From the NCBI RefSeq assembly GCF_004123795.1, contig NZ_MSSM01000027.1:4-62276 (forward strand): a DNA stretch of 62,273 nucleotides. The letters run 5' to 3'. The DNA comes from Lacticaseibacillus chiayiensis. GTDB lineage: Bacteria > Bacillota > Bacilli > Lactobacillales > Lactobacillaceae. Shown piece by piece: positions 7,344 to 16,071 of this stretch; within the stretch, counting starts at the first letter, position 1, and each line of letters begins with the position of its first letter. A program made the translations under genes and the position numbers. The notes under the pieces are model-generated. The model was not told the DNA's origin and did no database searches. It saw nothing but the letters and a program-made list of their open reading frames with translations.

Positions 7344-8711
7344 TTAGACCCCAATCTTCCGCACCAACGCCTGCCAGGAAGATTGCGAACCAGTAACGAT
7401 CGAACCATGTGCCGTTATTCCGTCATGAAGCCGAGCAAGTTGCGATTGACTAACCCGACTCCGAACCGTTATCTGCAAGTCTCCTTGCTGCAACTGGTTC
7501 GCTGACGGTATCTGCGTAACTTTTCCGATGAGTAAAAGTGCATCCCCAGCATCCGGTGTGATTTTTACACGCACCTGCTGACCACGTTTAACGCTAGAAA
7601 CGTCCTTTTTTGTGACCTTCAAGTTGAAGTTGATTGAAGATTGGTGATTTTGCTCAGGTAAAATCCGGCCAATCACCTGTTTTTTCCCAACGATTTGCTG
7701 ATCAGCAGCCGCTGACTGGCGAAAATAGATCAGCCCTGTAACTGGTGCTTTAATGGTTTGCGGTTGGCTAGCGTGCCTTAAGTCATCGTATTTTGCCTCA
7801 AGCTTTTCAAGGGTTTGTTGGATGCGCTTCGCGTCCGCTGCGATTGTTTGCTCAGTTATGCTTTGCAAAGTCGTTAACAAGGTTTCTGCACCGACTTGGC
7901 TAGTTCCTGTCGTTTGTTGATTCTCTCGTTGCTGTGCTTGCAAGGCAGCCAATTGTTTTTGTCGATCATTTAACCTACCTTGCAACTGAGCCAAATCTTG
8001 GTCCTGAATTGACGCTTTTTCTGCATCACCTGCCATGGCGACTGCCCGCTGATAATGTTGATAAAAACCAGCATAAGGATTGTCGGGGGCAACACTTCCT
8101 TGACCGCGAATGGCAGCTTCAGCAGCTTGTACCTGACCGATCTCGTTCATCGTCTGAGCGATCATCGTTGTCAGTAGCTGGGCAACTTCCTGCTTTTTGT
8201 TATTAAGCGCCTGGTCGCCACTCGCCTCATTCCCAGATAACGTCTGCATCACCATTTGCCGTTGGTTTAAATAAGTCTGTAACACTTCTTGATAACCAAA
8301 TTCATCGGCCTTTGAAAAAAGATTTCTATTTTGGTCAACGCTTTGTTCGAGCATTTGCAATTGCCTTTGCTGTTTTTTTAGGTCAGTTATCTGACTAGCC
8401 AGATCGTCAGCTCGCTTTGGATCACCGGTTGAGCGATAAACCAAAATAGACTTACTTTTGCGAACTTTTTGACCAACTTGCATCATGACTCGGGTGATGG
8501 TCGCTGGCCCTTGTACATAAAGCGCACGACCTCGCTGACTGGTAGCAATGGTGCCATTTGCCTGCGCAACTTTTTCTTGTTTGGTAAGGACCAGAAGTAG
8601 AACCATGAAACAGACAAACGCGATGAGTGGTAAGACGATCCAGCGCTTAAAATGCTTGAAGCGATGAGTGAAATCAGTTGTCGTCATCAATTGATTTTCT
8701 TTCTGGCTCAT
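7344..8711 (-). CDS. HlyD-family bacteriocin-secretion accessory protein
   Basis: This 455-residue membrane-fusion-type protein has a cytoplasmic N-terminus of about 25 residues and one transmembrane helix (IVLPLIAFVCFMVLLLVL, about 25-43). A first lipoyl-like half follows (YVQGPATITRVMMQVGQKV), then a long Gln-rich coiled coil (about 110-310), a second half (IKAPVTGLIYF) and a beta-barrel. Such proteins accompany C39-peptidase ABC exporters of bacteriocins or peptide pheromones. Its ATG follows a GGAGG that overlaps the stop codon of the exporter gene upstream, so the pair is tightly co-translated. No precursor peptide gene with a double-glycine leader was found beside it. The partner exporter is degenerate at several catalytic positions. 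Confidence 0.88.
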   Translation of the reverse strand: MSQKENQLMTTTDFTHRFKHFKRWIVLPLIAFVCFMVLLLVLTKQEKVAQANGTIATSQRGRALYVQGPATITRVMMQVGQKVRKSKSILVYRSTGDPKRADDLASQITDLKKQQRQLQMLEQSVDQNRNLFSKADEFGYQEVLQTYLNQRQMVMQTLSGNEASGDQALNNKKQEVAQLLTTMIAQTMNEIGQVQAAEAAIRGQGSVAPDNPYAGFYQHYQRAVAMAGDAEKASIQDQDLAQLQGRLNDRQKQLAALQAQQRENQQTTGTSQVGAETLLTTLQSITEQTIAADAKRIQQTLEKLEAKYDDLRHASQPQTIKAPVTGLIYFRQSAAADQQIVGKKQVIGRILPEQNHQSSINFNLKVTKKDVSSVKRGQQVRVKITPDAGDALLLIGKVTQIPSANQLQQGDLQITVRSRVSQSQLARLHDGITAHGSIVTGSQSSWQALVRKIGV

Positions 8712-8716
8712 GGCGA

Positions 8717-10894
8717 CTACCTCCTCAACATTTGGGCATAATACCCGCGTTTGCCAAACAACATCGAATAGCTTCCTTGTTCAACGATTTGGCCATTAAC
8801 CAACACAACAATTTTATCAGCATTACGGGCTAGCTGCGGCTGTTGCGTCATTAAAATGATCGTTCGATCTTTTAGGGCAAACAGGCGATTAAGAATTTGA
8901 TCAGCCACGGCACTTTCGATCTGGCTAAAAGTCCCATCGAAAATAAGCACTTTCGCCGGCGATAATAAGGCCCGAGCGATTGCCAACCGCTGCTTTTGGC
9001 TTGCTGTTAGAGTTGCAGTATCGGCATCAACCAGTGTATAAACGAGGTTCGGCAGGTTTGTAATGTCATCGGCAATTTCGGCCGTATCACAAGCAGCATC
9101 CATGTCCTCATCGGTCACATCTGATCGATTGCCAAGGCGCAAGTTGTCAAGGATGGAGCCGGAGAAAATCACCGGCTGTTCTGGAACATAGATAACATAT
9201 TGTTGTAATAGCGATAAGCGAATGTCATTGATATTCGTTTGATTAAAAGTGATCGTCCCACTGCCGGCATCAAGTGGCAATAAACCGCCGATTAAACGTG
9301 CTAAAGTCGTTTTGCCGGCTCCACTCACGCCCACGACTGCCATGGTATGATTTGGCATAATCGTTAAATCAATCTTTTGTAAAACGGGATGCTTTTGCTG
9401 GTAGCCGAACGTAACCTGGTTTAATTTAATCGTCCCAGTAATTTGTCGTGACTCACTGACGCGGCGTTGCTGCTCAGCCGTATTATTTGACGGAAGATCA
9501 CGCAAACGACTTTCGGCAACGCCAATTAACTCCCTTTGCGGCTGCAACCGCACCACTTGTGTCAAGTGACCGATCAAGTAAACAAACAAGGCAGCAAATG
9601 CTAACAATTGACCGAGACTAAGCTGCTGCATTAGGACCATGTCGGCACCTAGCCATAAAAGACTGACCGTTAAGATGAAATGGAACGCCTGCAGCACCGC
9701 GCGTTGGAGTTGCACAAACTGTAGCTGGGCAAACTTTTTATGTAGATCATCGGCAAACCTCTGATCAACCCGTCGAAAAAGATCTGGTTCGGCACGCAAT
9801 GCCTTCATTGCCTCAACGCCACGAAGGCCTTCAGCAATTTCGGTGTTAGCCGCCACACCGGACTGAATCGTGGCGTAACCAGCTGCCCGCAAGCGATCAC
9901 GGGAAAGCCACATCAGTAAAGCATCCCCAAATACAGCCAGAACTGCTAGTAACGCCAACTTCCAGTTCATAACAATCAATAAAACAAGTAATATTGTCGC
10001 AGCAAGCGTTTCAAGCCACTGAGTCACAAGTGTTTTGGCAGCAACCCCAATGAGCCGACTTACTTCCGCGACTTCGGCAGTGAGCGTTTGCCGCTGGCGA
10101 TTCAAAAAAGGCAAAGGCATCGCGTATAACCGGCGGACATAGGCCAAAGTCACATCAATCATGAGCCGTTGATCCAGCATCCCTAACAAAAGTTCACGGC
10201 CCCATGTCACCGCTGCTTCAAAAAGACCTGCCCCCATTAGTGCGAGCGCCATGATAACTAAAGGCGTCATTAATCCATTCGGCAGATAAGTATCCACAAT
10301 GGTCTGGAAGAAAATAGCCCCTGCAACACTGATACCTGTCGTCGCTAGCATCGCAAATATCAAATGTACCAAAGCCACTTTTTGTTGCAAAATCAGCGCT
10401 TTAATCGTCTGTAAATGTGTTGAAGGCATTTTAACGGCTGCATGCCTCAGCCTCGGCTTAATAAGGGCACCAGCCGCTGTCCACGTTTGGTCGAATTGTT
10501 GATAGGATAACCACTTAACGCCAACTGTCACATCAGGATCCGCTACCAACAAATGCCGTTTGGTGATTTTGAAGACAACAGCAAAGTGCTGCTGCCCGTT
10601 CTTTGCGTCTCGGCTCGCCACAATCAGTGGTGTTTCGTTTAAACGCTTCGGAGTAATGCTGCTAACACTTTTCGCTGTGAAATGAAGTGCCTCGGCAGCA
10701 TGAATCAAGTCATCTAGTGTCGTTCCAGTCTGGTCAACTTTAGCCAGTGCCCGCAAACGCACTGGCAATATCTCCGACCCATAAAATTTCAAAACCATGC
10801 TCAAAGCTGCAACACCGCTTTCTCGCGGGTCAGCTTGTGGCACATAGTCACACCGATTGAAGTGCCTCACCCAAAAATCCCCGGTAACCCTCAT
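8717..10894 (-). CDS. C39-type bacteriocin ABC exporter, catalytically degenerate
   Basis: This 725-residue protein has the order peptidase C39-like domain (1-130), six-helix exporter domain (about 160-440) and ATPase domain. The start at 10894 is chosen for the AAGGGGAG seven bases upstream. In the C39 domain Gln20, His103 and Asp119 are kept, but the nucleophile Cys is replaced by Ser26 (QADPRESGVAAL instead of QxDxxDCGxAxL). In the ATPase domain Walker A (GVSGAGKTT) is intact. The signature reads LTASQ instead of LSGGQ, Walker B reads VLIFDGTFS (catalytic Glu to Gly), the D-loop SALD is SQIE, and the H-loop His is Gln (LMTQQPQL). A homodimer should therefore neither cleave leaders nor hydrolyse ATP normally. 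It may act with another half-transporter, or it may be decaying. The frame is intact, which argues for selection or recent change. Confidence 0.85.
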   Translation of the reverse strand: MRVTGDFWVRHFNRCDYVPQADPRESGVAALSMVLKFYGSEILPVRLRALAKVDQTGTTLDDLIHAAEALHFTAKSVSSITPKRLNETPLIVASRDAKNGQQHFAVVFKITKRHLLVADPDVTVGVKWLSYQQFDQTWTAAGALIKPRLRHAAVKMPSTHLQTIKALILQQKVALVHLIFAMLATTGISVAGAIFFQTIVDTYLPNGLMTPLVIMALALMGAGLFEAAVTWGRELLLGMLDQRLMIDVTLAYVRRLYAMPLPFLNRQRQTLTAEVAEVSRLIGVAAKTLVTQWLETLAATILLVLLIVMNWKLALLAVLAVFGDALLMWLSRDRLRAAGYATIQSGVAANTEIAEGLRGVEAMKALRAEPDLFRRVDQRFADDLHKKFAQLQFVQLQRAVLQAFHFILTVSLLWLGADMVLMQQLSLGQLLAFAALFVYLIGHLTQVVRLQPQRELIGVAESRLRDLPSNNTAEQQRRVSESRQITGTIKLNQVTFGYQQKHPVLQKIDLTIMPNHTMAVVGVSGAGKTTLARLIGGLLPLDAGSGTITFNQTNINDIRLSLLQQYVIYVPEQPVIFSGSILDNLRLGNRSDVTDEDMDAACDTAEIADDITNLPNLVYTLVDADTATLTASQKQRLAIARALLSPAKVLIFDGTFSQIESAVADQILNRLFALKDRTIILMTQQPQLARNADKIVVLVNGQIVEQGSYSMLFGKRGYYAQMLRR

Positions 10895-11024
10895 GTGTGT
10901 GCTCCCCTTGTCACTATGCTTGATCAGCATTTAATTAACATTAAGCTTATCACAAAATATTAAAATATTTGTCATTAAAAAACAGCTAAGGCAATTAAGC
11001 TCACAAACATAAAAGGTCGCCATG

Positions 11025-11624
11025 TTACTTTTTCCCGTCCGTTCGACTAACGCCAGTACAGAACATCTGCAACGCCCGATCAAGTGGCAGTTGTTGTTGA
11101 AAGCCGCCGTTTTCTGAAATATTAGACGGTCGCAAATAAAAAGCTAGAATGTTTAAAAAATATAGCGTGACTTCGCGAGGCTGATATGCCTCCAGTAATT
11201 CAGATTGAAAACCGGCAAAAAAGTGGTCTAATGGCGCAAGCAGACTATTCTGCCAGGCTTTAAAAACTCTTCCCCGCGCGCTGGCCTTCAAAGTGGCAAT
11301 ATCGTGAATCACCATTTGCAAGTTCATATCATTGTCGTCGGTCAGAATATGTCCTAAATGGTTCACCTTAGCGACTAGGTTGCCACTGCTGGTTTGTGCC
11401 GATGCAATTTTGGCCGCCATGTTATCACTCACCTGCATCACCACTGCCAAGTACAGTTTTTCTTTGGTGCCGAAGTAATGATAAAGCAACGGTTGCTGCA
11501 CGTTGCTAGCTTCAGCAATCATCCGCGTGGTGACACTGGCATAGCCGTTGGTCATAAATAAATTCTGTGCCTCGGCCAAAATACGTGCAATGGTTGCCTT
11601 CTTTTGCTTTTCTCGTTGATTCAT
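11025..11624 (-). CDS. TetR-family repressor, HrtR-like by context
   Basis: This 199-residue regulator has an N-terminal helix-turn-helix (about 12-55, ATIARILAEAQNLFMTNGYASVTTRMIAEASNV...LYHYFGTKEKLY) followed by an all-helical ligand domain. ATG 11624 is preferred over the TTG at 11651. It is transcribed divergently from an ABC exporter pair with HrtB/HrtA features. The shared intergenic region contains a palindrome overlapping the exporter promoter. In Lactococcus the TetR-type HrtR is a heme sensor controlling hrtBA. Equivalence here is inferred from gene order, not from a diagnostic residue. Confidence 0.82.
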   Translation of the reverse strand: MNQREKQKKATIARILAEAQNLFMTNGYASVTTRMIAEASNVQQPLLYHYFGTKEKLYLAVVMQVSDNMAAKIASAQTSSGNLVAKVNHLGHILTDDNDMNLQMVIHDIATLKASARGRVFKAWQNSLLAPLDHFFAGFQSELLEAYQPREVTLYFLNILAFYLRPSNISENGGFQQQLPLDRALQMFCTGVSRTDGKK

Positions 11625-11643
11625 TTTTACCAAGCCCTTTTTA

Positions 11644-11659
11644 TTTATCAACTGATAAA
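11644..11659. promoter_or_regulatory. Palindromic operator of TetR/ABC divergent region
   Basis: TTTATCA-AC-TGATAAA is a perfect 7-bp inverted repeat. It covers the -35 position of the exporter promoter (TATAAT at 11667-11672) and lies just upstream of the TetR gene. It is the natural candidate for autoregulation and for repression of the exporter. Confidence 0.7.
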
Positions 11660-11666
11660 CGAGTGC

Positions 11667-11672
11667 TATAAT
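11667..11672 (+). promoter_or_regulatory. -10 box of the HrtBA-like operon
   Basis: A consensus TATAAT lies 33 bases before the ATG. A -35 of the type TTATCA (11645-11650) sits 16 bases upstream inside the palindrome, so repressor binding would block RNA polymerase. Confidence 0.7.
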
Positions 11673-11704
11673 GATTTTACAAAATTCAAACGGAGGTGAT
11701 CGAA

Positions 11705-12766
11705 ATGTTTCTTGCCATTAAAGAAATTCTGCACAACAAGGCGCGTTATCTTTTAGTTGTCGTCACGTTCGTCCTCATTGCCTACCTGGTCTTCTTCCTG
11801 ACGGGTCTGGCAACCGGCTTAGCACGCAATAACCGTACTGCGATTGACGCCTTGCCTGGTAATTATGTGTTAATGTCCAAATATGCTAACAAAAACCTGC
11901 TGAGTTCCAGCTTGACTAAGCAGCAAGTTGATAAAGTCGCTAATAAGCACACCGCTGTGCTCGGCCAGGTTTCTGTGGTCGCCGAGAATACTAGCACAGA
12001 TAAGAAAGTCAATAGCAACGTTTTTGGCATTAATCTTACTGGTAAGCTGAAGCCGACTGTCACTAGTGGCCGTATGCCGAGAAACAATCATGAAGTTCTG
12101 GCCGACGATAGTGTTACCAACGAAGGCCTGCATAAGGGTGATCGCATCACGCTCAATGGTAGTGACCAAAAGTACCGAATTGTCGGTTTCACCCATGATC
12201 GCCGCTTCTATACTGTACCTGTATTTTATACAACTTTGGCAACTTTTCGCCAATTAAAATACGGCCAAGCCAACGTGGCCAACGCTTCAATCGTCATCAG
12301 TACCCGCCCTTTCAAGACGATTCCCGCAAAAACCCAACAAATTAATCGGGCGACTTTGATTAACAACATTCCTGGTTATACCGCCGAAACGTCCACATTC
12401 GCGCTGATGATTGGTTCCATGATCGGGATTATGTTACTGATTATCGGCATTTTTATGTATATTCTCACAATTCAAAAAATTTCGATGTACGGCGTCATGC
12501 GGGCGCAAGGTATTCGTACCCGCTCCATTATCGCTGCGTTGTTCTGGCAGATTCTGATTCTTGCCGTCGTCGGGGTTGGTATTGGCGCCGGGTTGCTAGG
12601 AATCACTCAGTTTATTCTGCCAAAAAAAATGCCGTTCTATGCCAATCCGACACTCTTCTCAAGTATTGCTGCCGCACTGGTTGTCATGTCATTAGTCGGC
12701 GGATTATTCTCATTGCGCCGCATCATTAAAGTTGACCCATTAGCTGCCATCGGAGGAGGGGAATAG
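11705..12766 (+). CDS. HrtB-like FtsX-family ABC permease
   Basis: This 353-residue protein starts at ATG 11705, eight bases after GGAGG; the upstream in-frame GTG is part of the ribosome binding site. It has one N-terminal helix (LLVVVTFVLIAYLVFFLTGL), an extracellular domain of about 190 residues, and three C-terminal helices ending in KVDPLAAIGGGE. This four-helix layout matches MacB/HrtB-type exporters. HrtB homologues expel toxic heme, and the divergent TetR regulator and the partner ATPase support this reading. A different hydrophobic compound remains possible. It overlaps none of its neighbours and is followed after one base by the ATPase gene. Confidence 0.85.
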   Translation: MFLAIKEILHNKARYLLVVVTFVLIAYLVFFLTGLATGLARNNRTAIDALPGNYVLMSKYANKNLLSSSLTKQQVDKVANKHTAVLGQVSVVAENTSTDKKVNSNVFGINLTGKLKPTVTSGRMPRNNHEVLADDSVTNEGLHKGDRITLNGSDQKYRIVGFTHDRRFYTVPVFYTTLATFRQLKYGQANVANASIVISTRPFKTIPAKTQQINRATLINNIPGYTAETSTFALMIGSMIGIMLLIIGIFMYILTIQKISMYGVMRAQGIRTRSIIAALFWQILILAVVGVGIGAGLLGITQFILPKKMPFYANPTLFSSIAAALVVMSLVGGLFSLRRIIKVDPLAAIGGGE

Positions 12767-12767
12767 C

Positions 12768-13478
12768 ATGACCAATCTCGTTGAATTAACCCAAGTAACG
12801 AAAATTTACGGCAGCGGCCGCACTGCAGTCACGGCCTTACAACCAACTGATTTTGTTCTGAAAGCAGGCGAATTTGCCGCGATTATCGGCCCTTCAGGCT
12901 CAGGAAAAACCACACTGCTCACAATTATCGGTAATTTACAACGTCCTAGTGGCGGCAAGGTCATCATCAATCATCAAGACACCACACATTTCACAGAACA
13001 TCAACGGACTGACCTGCGTTTCAACACATTCGGCTTCATACTGCAAGCCAGCAATCTGATTCCCTTTTTAACTGTCAAAGATCAGCTAGCATTAGTCGAT
13101 CGGTTCAATCACCATAAACAGCACAAAATGTCGAAAAGTGAGTTGTTCGACATGCTGGGAATCACCGATCTTGCTAGTAACTACCCGGCTGCACTTTCTG
13201 GTGGTGAACGCCAGCGGGTGGCCATCGCTCGAGCATTGTACAATGACCCGCCGATCGTCTTGGCCGATGAGCCGACCGCCAGCCTAGACACCAAGCGCGC
13301 GCTGCAAGTCGTGCAACGACTCGCCGACATTGCCCACAATACCGATCGTGGCGTCATCATGATCACCCACGACACCCGACTACTTGATCCCGTCGATACC
13401 GTTTATGAAATGCGCGACGGCCACCTTAAAGCCCTCCCCAATTCCAGTTTGGAAAAGATTCAGGAAACCGCGATTTAG
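12768..13478 (+). CDS. HrtA-like ABC ATPase
   Basis: This 236-residue ATPase has Walker A GPSGSGKTT, signature LSGGERQR, Walker B IVLADEPTASLD and H-loop MITHD. The stretch FGFILQASNLIPFLTVKDQL around the Q-loop resembles the corresponding region of staphylococcal HrtA, supporting assignment to the heme-export subfamily. It is co-transcribed with the permease (one-base gap). A 13-bp stem-loop follows the gene at 13491-13527, but it is not followed by a good T-tract, so the 3' end of the transcript is uncertain. Confidence 0.87.
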   Translation: MTNLVELTQVTKIYGSGRTAVTALQPTDFVLKAGEFAAIIGPSGSGKTTLLTIIGNLQRPSGGKVIINHQDTTHFTEHQRTDLRFNTFGFILQASNLIPFLTVKDQLALVDRFNHHKQHKMSKSELFDMLGITDLASNYPAALSGGERQRVAIARALYNDPPIVLADEPTASLDTKRALQVVQRLADIAHNTDRGVIMITHDTRLLDPVDTVYEMRDGHLKALPNSSLEKIQETAI

Positions 13479-13490
13479 TCAAAATTATTT

Positions 13491-13527
13491 AATTTTTAGC
13501 ACTCAATTAAAAACAGTGCTAAAAATT
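13491..13527. promoter_or_regulatory. CIRCE-like inverted repeat
   Basis: TTAGCACTC (13496-13504), nine bases, then CAGTGCTAA (13514-13522). This matches the HrcA operator CIRCE (TTAGCACTC-N9-GAGTGCTAA) in 17 of 18 positions and has exactly the canonical spacing. The stem extends to 13 perfect pairs. It lies directly upstream of the -35 region of the small acidic protein gene. It could alternatively help end the upstream ABC transcript, but no run of T follows it on either strand. Confidence 0.65.
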
Positions 13528-13551
13528 TGCATCATTAACCGGTAAAAGGCT

Positions 13552-13557
13552 TATAAT
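13552..13557 (+). promoter_or_regulatory. -10 box of small acidic protein gene
   Basis: TATAAT lies 44 bases before the ATG. TTGCAT at 13527-13532 is a possible -35 with a long 19-base spacer. The CIRCE-like repeat ends four bases before that -35. Confidence 0.65.
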
Positions 13558-13595
13558 GAACCTGTATCAAAATTGAGTCTAAATCATGGAGGTAA

Positions 13596-13823
<228 letters not shown>

Positions 13824-13844
13824 TCACAAAAAGCTAAACATCAT

Positions 13845-13880
13845 GAACCCCCAACCGCAAAGACGGAAGGGGGTTCTTTT
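13845..13880 (+). terminator. Intrinsic terminator of the small acidic protein gene
   Basis: GAACCCCC, a 16-base loop, GGGGGTTC, then TTTT. It begins 22 bases after the stop codon. Confidence 0.85.
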
Positions 13881-13882
13881 GG

Positions 13883-14010
13883 TGTGAGCGTGAACTGGCG
13901 CGGTTAGGGGCCGGAGTGTAAGTGGCCTTGGGCGTGATGGCGCTCCTTGCCATTGCGACCAAGGTTCTTACATGCAGGCTCCTGTGCCAGTGAGCGCGTT
14001 ATTGAGCGCC
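13883..14010 (-). repeat. Palindromic repeat element, full copy A
   Basis: This is a full-length copy (about 125 bp) of a dispersed non-coding element, oriented opposite to copy E at 23.2 kb. From 5' to 3' it contains GGAGTGTAAGTGG, an imperfect central hairpin (CCTTGGGCGTGATGGC against GCCATTGCGACCAAGG), then TTACATGCAGG and GAGCGCGTTAT. The two halves are related as imperfect inverted repeats, so the whole element could fold on itself. Confidence 0.7.
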
Positions 14011-14025
14011 AGCAGGAGCGCTTAG

Positions 14026-14128
14026 AAATCGGAGTGTAAGTGGCTTTGAAACCCAAATGACCCGGGTTTGGCCATCACACCCGAGGTCCTTATGTGTAGG
14101 TTTCTGAGCTGGTGAGCGCGTTATAGAA
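14026..14128 (-). repeat. Palindromic repeat element, copy B
   Basis: A second, more diverged copy in the same orientation as copy A. It runs from AATCGGAGTGTAAGTGG through a central pair around CCCGGG to TCCTTATGTGTAGG and GGTGAGCGCGTTATAGA. Its distal part with its flank (to ATCAAAGTCCC, 14140) is repeated at 14204-14260, so that portion has been duplicated in tandem. Confidence 0.65.
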
Positions 14129-14184
14129 CATCAAAGTCCCTTACTTAATTACTTCTAATAGAACAACATCCCCTCATCGTGGTC

Positions 14185-14260
14185 ACTTTTGCCATTGCGC
14201 CTGAAGCCCTTATACGTAGGTTTCTGGGCTGGTGAGCGCGTTATAGAACATCAAAGTCCC
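14185..14260 (-). repeat. Palindromic repeat element, half copy C
   Basis: Only the distal half is present: TTGCCATTGCGCC..., CCTTATACGTAGGTTTCTG, GCTGGTGAGCGCGTTATAG and ATCAAAGTCCC. It is a near-identical direct repeat of 14084-14140. The 13.9-14.37 kb stretch holds these repeats and no gene that I can support. Confidence 0.65.
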
Positions 14261-14376
14261 CCTAAACAATTGCCTTTAATACCCCCCTGACAAGCACATT
14301 TCCCCCAAAACAGCTTTTCCTTGACCCCAACGCAACGTCACCCTTTAAAGTTATAATAGTCCAAGGGAGGCACGTC

Positions 14377-15138
14377 ATGATCTACTCAACCAAACAGCTC
14401 GCCAATCTCGCTGGCGTCACCGTCCGAACGTTACGCTACTACGACAAGATCGGCCTACTGCAGCCGCATCGCAATCCGCTCAACCAATATCGCGTTTATA
14501 CACAGACAGAAGTTAATCGCTTGCAAGTCATCCGGTTCCTACAGCTCTTCGAAATGCCTCTAGCCACAATCAAAAATCTACTAGATGGCCCAACCGATCA
14601 ACTAACCGTCGCCCTAACCCGTCAGCGCAAACAAATCATGGCAAAACGCGACCAACTAAGTTTACTGTTGCAAACCTTGGATCAAACTTTAGAAAAAGGG
14701 GTCGACACGATGACAGATGATGAGAAGTTCGCAGCGTTCAAAGAGCAAGCTATTAACAACAATGAACAAACTTTTGGCAAAAAAATCCGTGAACAGTATG
14801 GTGAGGATATCGTGAATGCCAGTAACGAAAAATTCCGCAAAATGTCGCAAGCACAAGTAGCAAAACTCACTACATTGCAGCAAAAGATTCTAGATGAATT
14901 AAAGCCACTTGTCGGTACGACCGACTTCAACACGCCAGAAGCCAAACATCTTTTCAAGCTGCATAAACAATTTCTGCAGCTCACTTGGCCATCCGAACAA
15001 TACTCGCCAAAAGCCCATCGCGGTCTTGCTGCCATGTATGTTTCGGATCCACGTTTCAGCAAATATTATGAAGATGGTACCGGTAAAAAAGGTGCCGCTG
15101 AGACGCTCAACGCCATTATTCGCCATTACACACGGTAG
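14377..15138 (+). CDS. MerR-family regulator with TipAS drug-binding domain
   Basis: This 253-residue protein starts with a MerR DNA-binding domain (1-70, YSTKQLANLAGVTVRTLRYYDKIGLL...YRVYTQTEVNRL). A coiled-coil dimer helix (about 75-110) follows, then a C-terminal TipAS-like domain (about 118-253, EKFAAFKEQAINNNEQTFGKKIREQYG...FSKYYEDGTGKKGAAETLNAIIRHY). Such Mta/TipA-type regulators sense thiopeptides or other hydrophobic drugs and activate efflux genes. No efflux gene is immediately downstream; a strong hairpin separates it from convergent truA. The start has AGGGAGG upstream. Confidence 0.88.
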   Translation: MIYSTKQLANLAGVTVRTLRYYDKIGLLQPHRNPLNQYRVYTQTEVNRLQVIRFLQLFEMPLATIKNLLDGPTDQLTVALTRQRKQIMAKRDQLSLLLQTLDQTLEKGVDTMTDDEKFAAFKEQAINNNEQTFGKKIREQYGEDIVNASNEKFRKMSQAQVAKLTTLQQKILDELKPLVGTTDFNTPEAKHLFKLHKQFLQLTWPSEQYSPKAHRGLAAMYVSDPRFSKYYEDGTGKKGAAETLNAIIRHYTR

Positions 15139-15205
15139 TTTGGAAAGTTCGACAATTTTGTCTTCTGAATGCGAAAAAAGTCATTAAATGCAAGTCAGAA
15201 ATCAA

Positions 15206-15254
15206 GATTGACAAAAAGGATGGTGACATAGTGTCACCATCCTTTTTGTCAATC
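15206..15254. terminator. Perfect 23-bp stem-loop between convergent genes
   Basis: Perfect 23-base arms with a three-base loop (TAG); the stem contains AAAAAGGATGGTGACA. It lies between the MerR gene (+) and truA (-) and contains T-runs in both directions, so it can serve as a bidirectional terminator. Confidence 0.75.
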
Positions 15255-15311
15255 CTATTGGTTGAATAGTCGCTTAAATTCATTTTGCGCTTGAGGAAAT
15301 GCGCCGCCAAG

Positions 15312-16055
15312 TCAGTAATAAACTTCCTTCAAATACAATCCCGAAGCCGGAGCCGTTCCTCTCGCCTGTTGTCGATCCTTAACCGCAAAAAGCCGTTCAA
15401 AATCATGGACTTCGCGCCGGCCGTTACCAATCTCGAGCGCCGTGGCGACCAGTATTCGCACCATGTTGTACAAGAAGCCGTTGCCATAAAATTCAAAAAT
15501 CAGTTCATTTGTTGCCGTATCTTCGCGAACCGTGGCCTCGTAAATCGTCCGAACCTTATCTTTAATCACACCTCCACTGGCTGCGAAACTCGTGAAGTCG
15601 TGCGTTCCGATGAGATCCTTTAAGGCTACTTCGATTCGCGCAACATCCAGCTTATAAGGATAGTGGCCAGTGTAAAGCCGATTAAACGGATTTGTGTAAT
15701 AGCCGCGCGCAACCCGATACATGTAACGCTTACCTTTAGCCGAGTATCGCGCATGAAAATCCGCCGCAACAATTTCCGCCTTCAAAATCTCAATATCTAA
15801 AGGCATTAGCGAATTCATCGCTCGCAGCATTGACTCTGCAGGAATATTTCCCGGGTAATCAAAGCTAATCACCTGGCCCAAAGCGTGAACGCCTGAATCG
15901 GTACGTCCGGAACCATCCACATGCACCGGTTGGCCTTTCGTCATTTTAGTCAAGGCATTTTGCAACACGCCTTGGACCGTCCGTTGTTTTGGCTGAACCT
16001 GATAGCCGGCAAAGTTAGTGCCATCATAAGCCAATGTCACTTTATAATGCGTCAA
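15312..16055 (-). CDS. truA: tRNA pseudouridine(38-40) synthase
   Basis: This 247-residue enzyme converts U38, U39 and U40 in the anticodon stem-loop of many tRNAs to pseudouridine. The catalytic aspartate is in [12 protein letters not shown] (about residue 53). The tail [15 protein letters not shown] is typical. It is the last gene of ecfA1-ecfA2-ecfT-truA, 16 bases after ecfT. In related genomes rplM usually follows; here an accessory block intervenes. Confidence 0.97.
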   Translation of the reverse strand: MTHYKVTLAYDGTNFAGYQVQPKQRTVQGVLQNALTKMTKGQPVHVDGSGRTDSGVHALGQVISFDYPGNIPAESMLRAMNSLMPLDIEILKAEIVAADFHARYSAKGKRYMYRVARGYYTNPFNRLYTGHYPYKLDVARIEVALKDLIGTHDFTSFAASGGVIKDKVRTIYEATVREDTATNELIFEFYGNGFLYNMVRILVATALEIGNGRREVHDFERLFAVKDRQQARGTAPASGLYLKEVYY

Positions 16056-16071
16056 AAACTATATTTCCTTT

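Noticed and set aside
13491-13527. Reading the CIRCE-like repeat as an ordinary intrinsic terminator of the ABC operon
   Set aside because: The stem is followed by AAAAATTTGC rather than a T-run on the plus strand, and no T-run follows on the minus strand. It remains a secondary possibility.
14084-14260. Direct repeats that could suggest a CRISPR array
   Set aside because: Only two units of about 57 bp, part of the palindromic repeat family, with no regular spacers and no cas genes.
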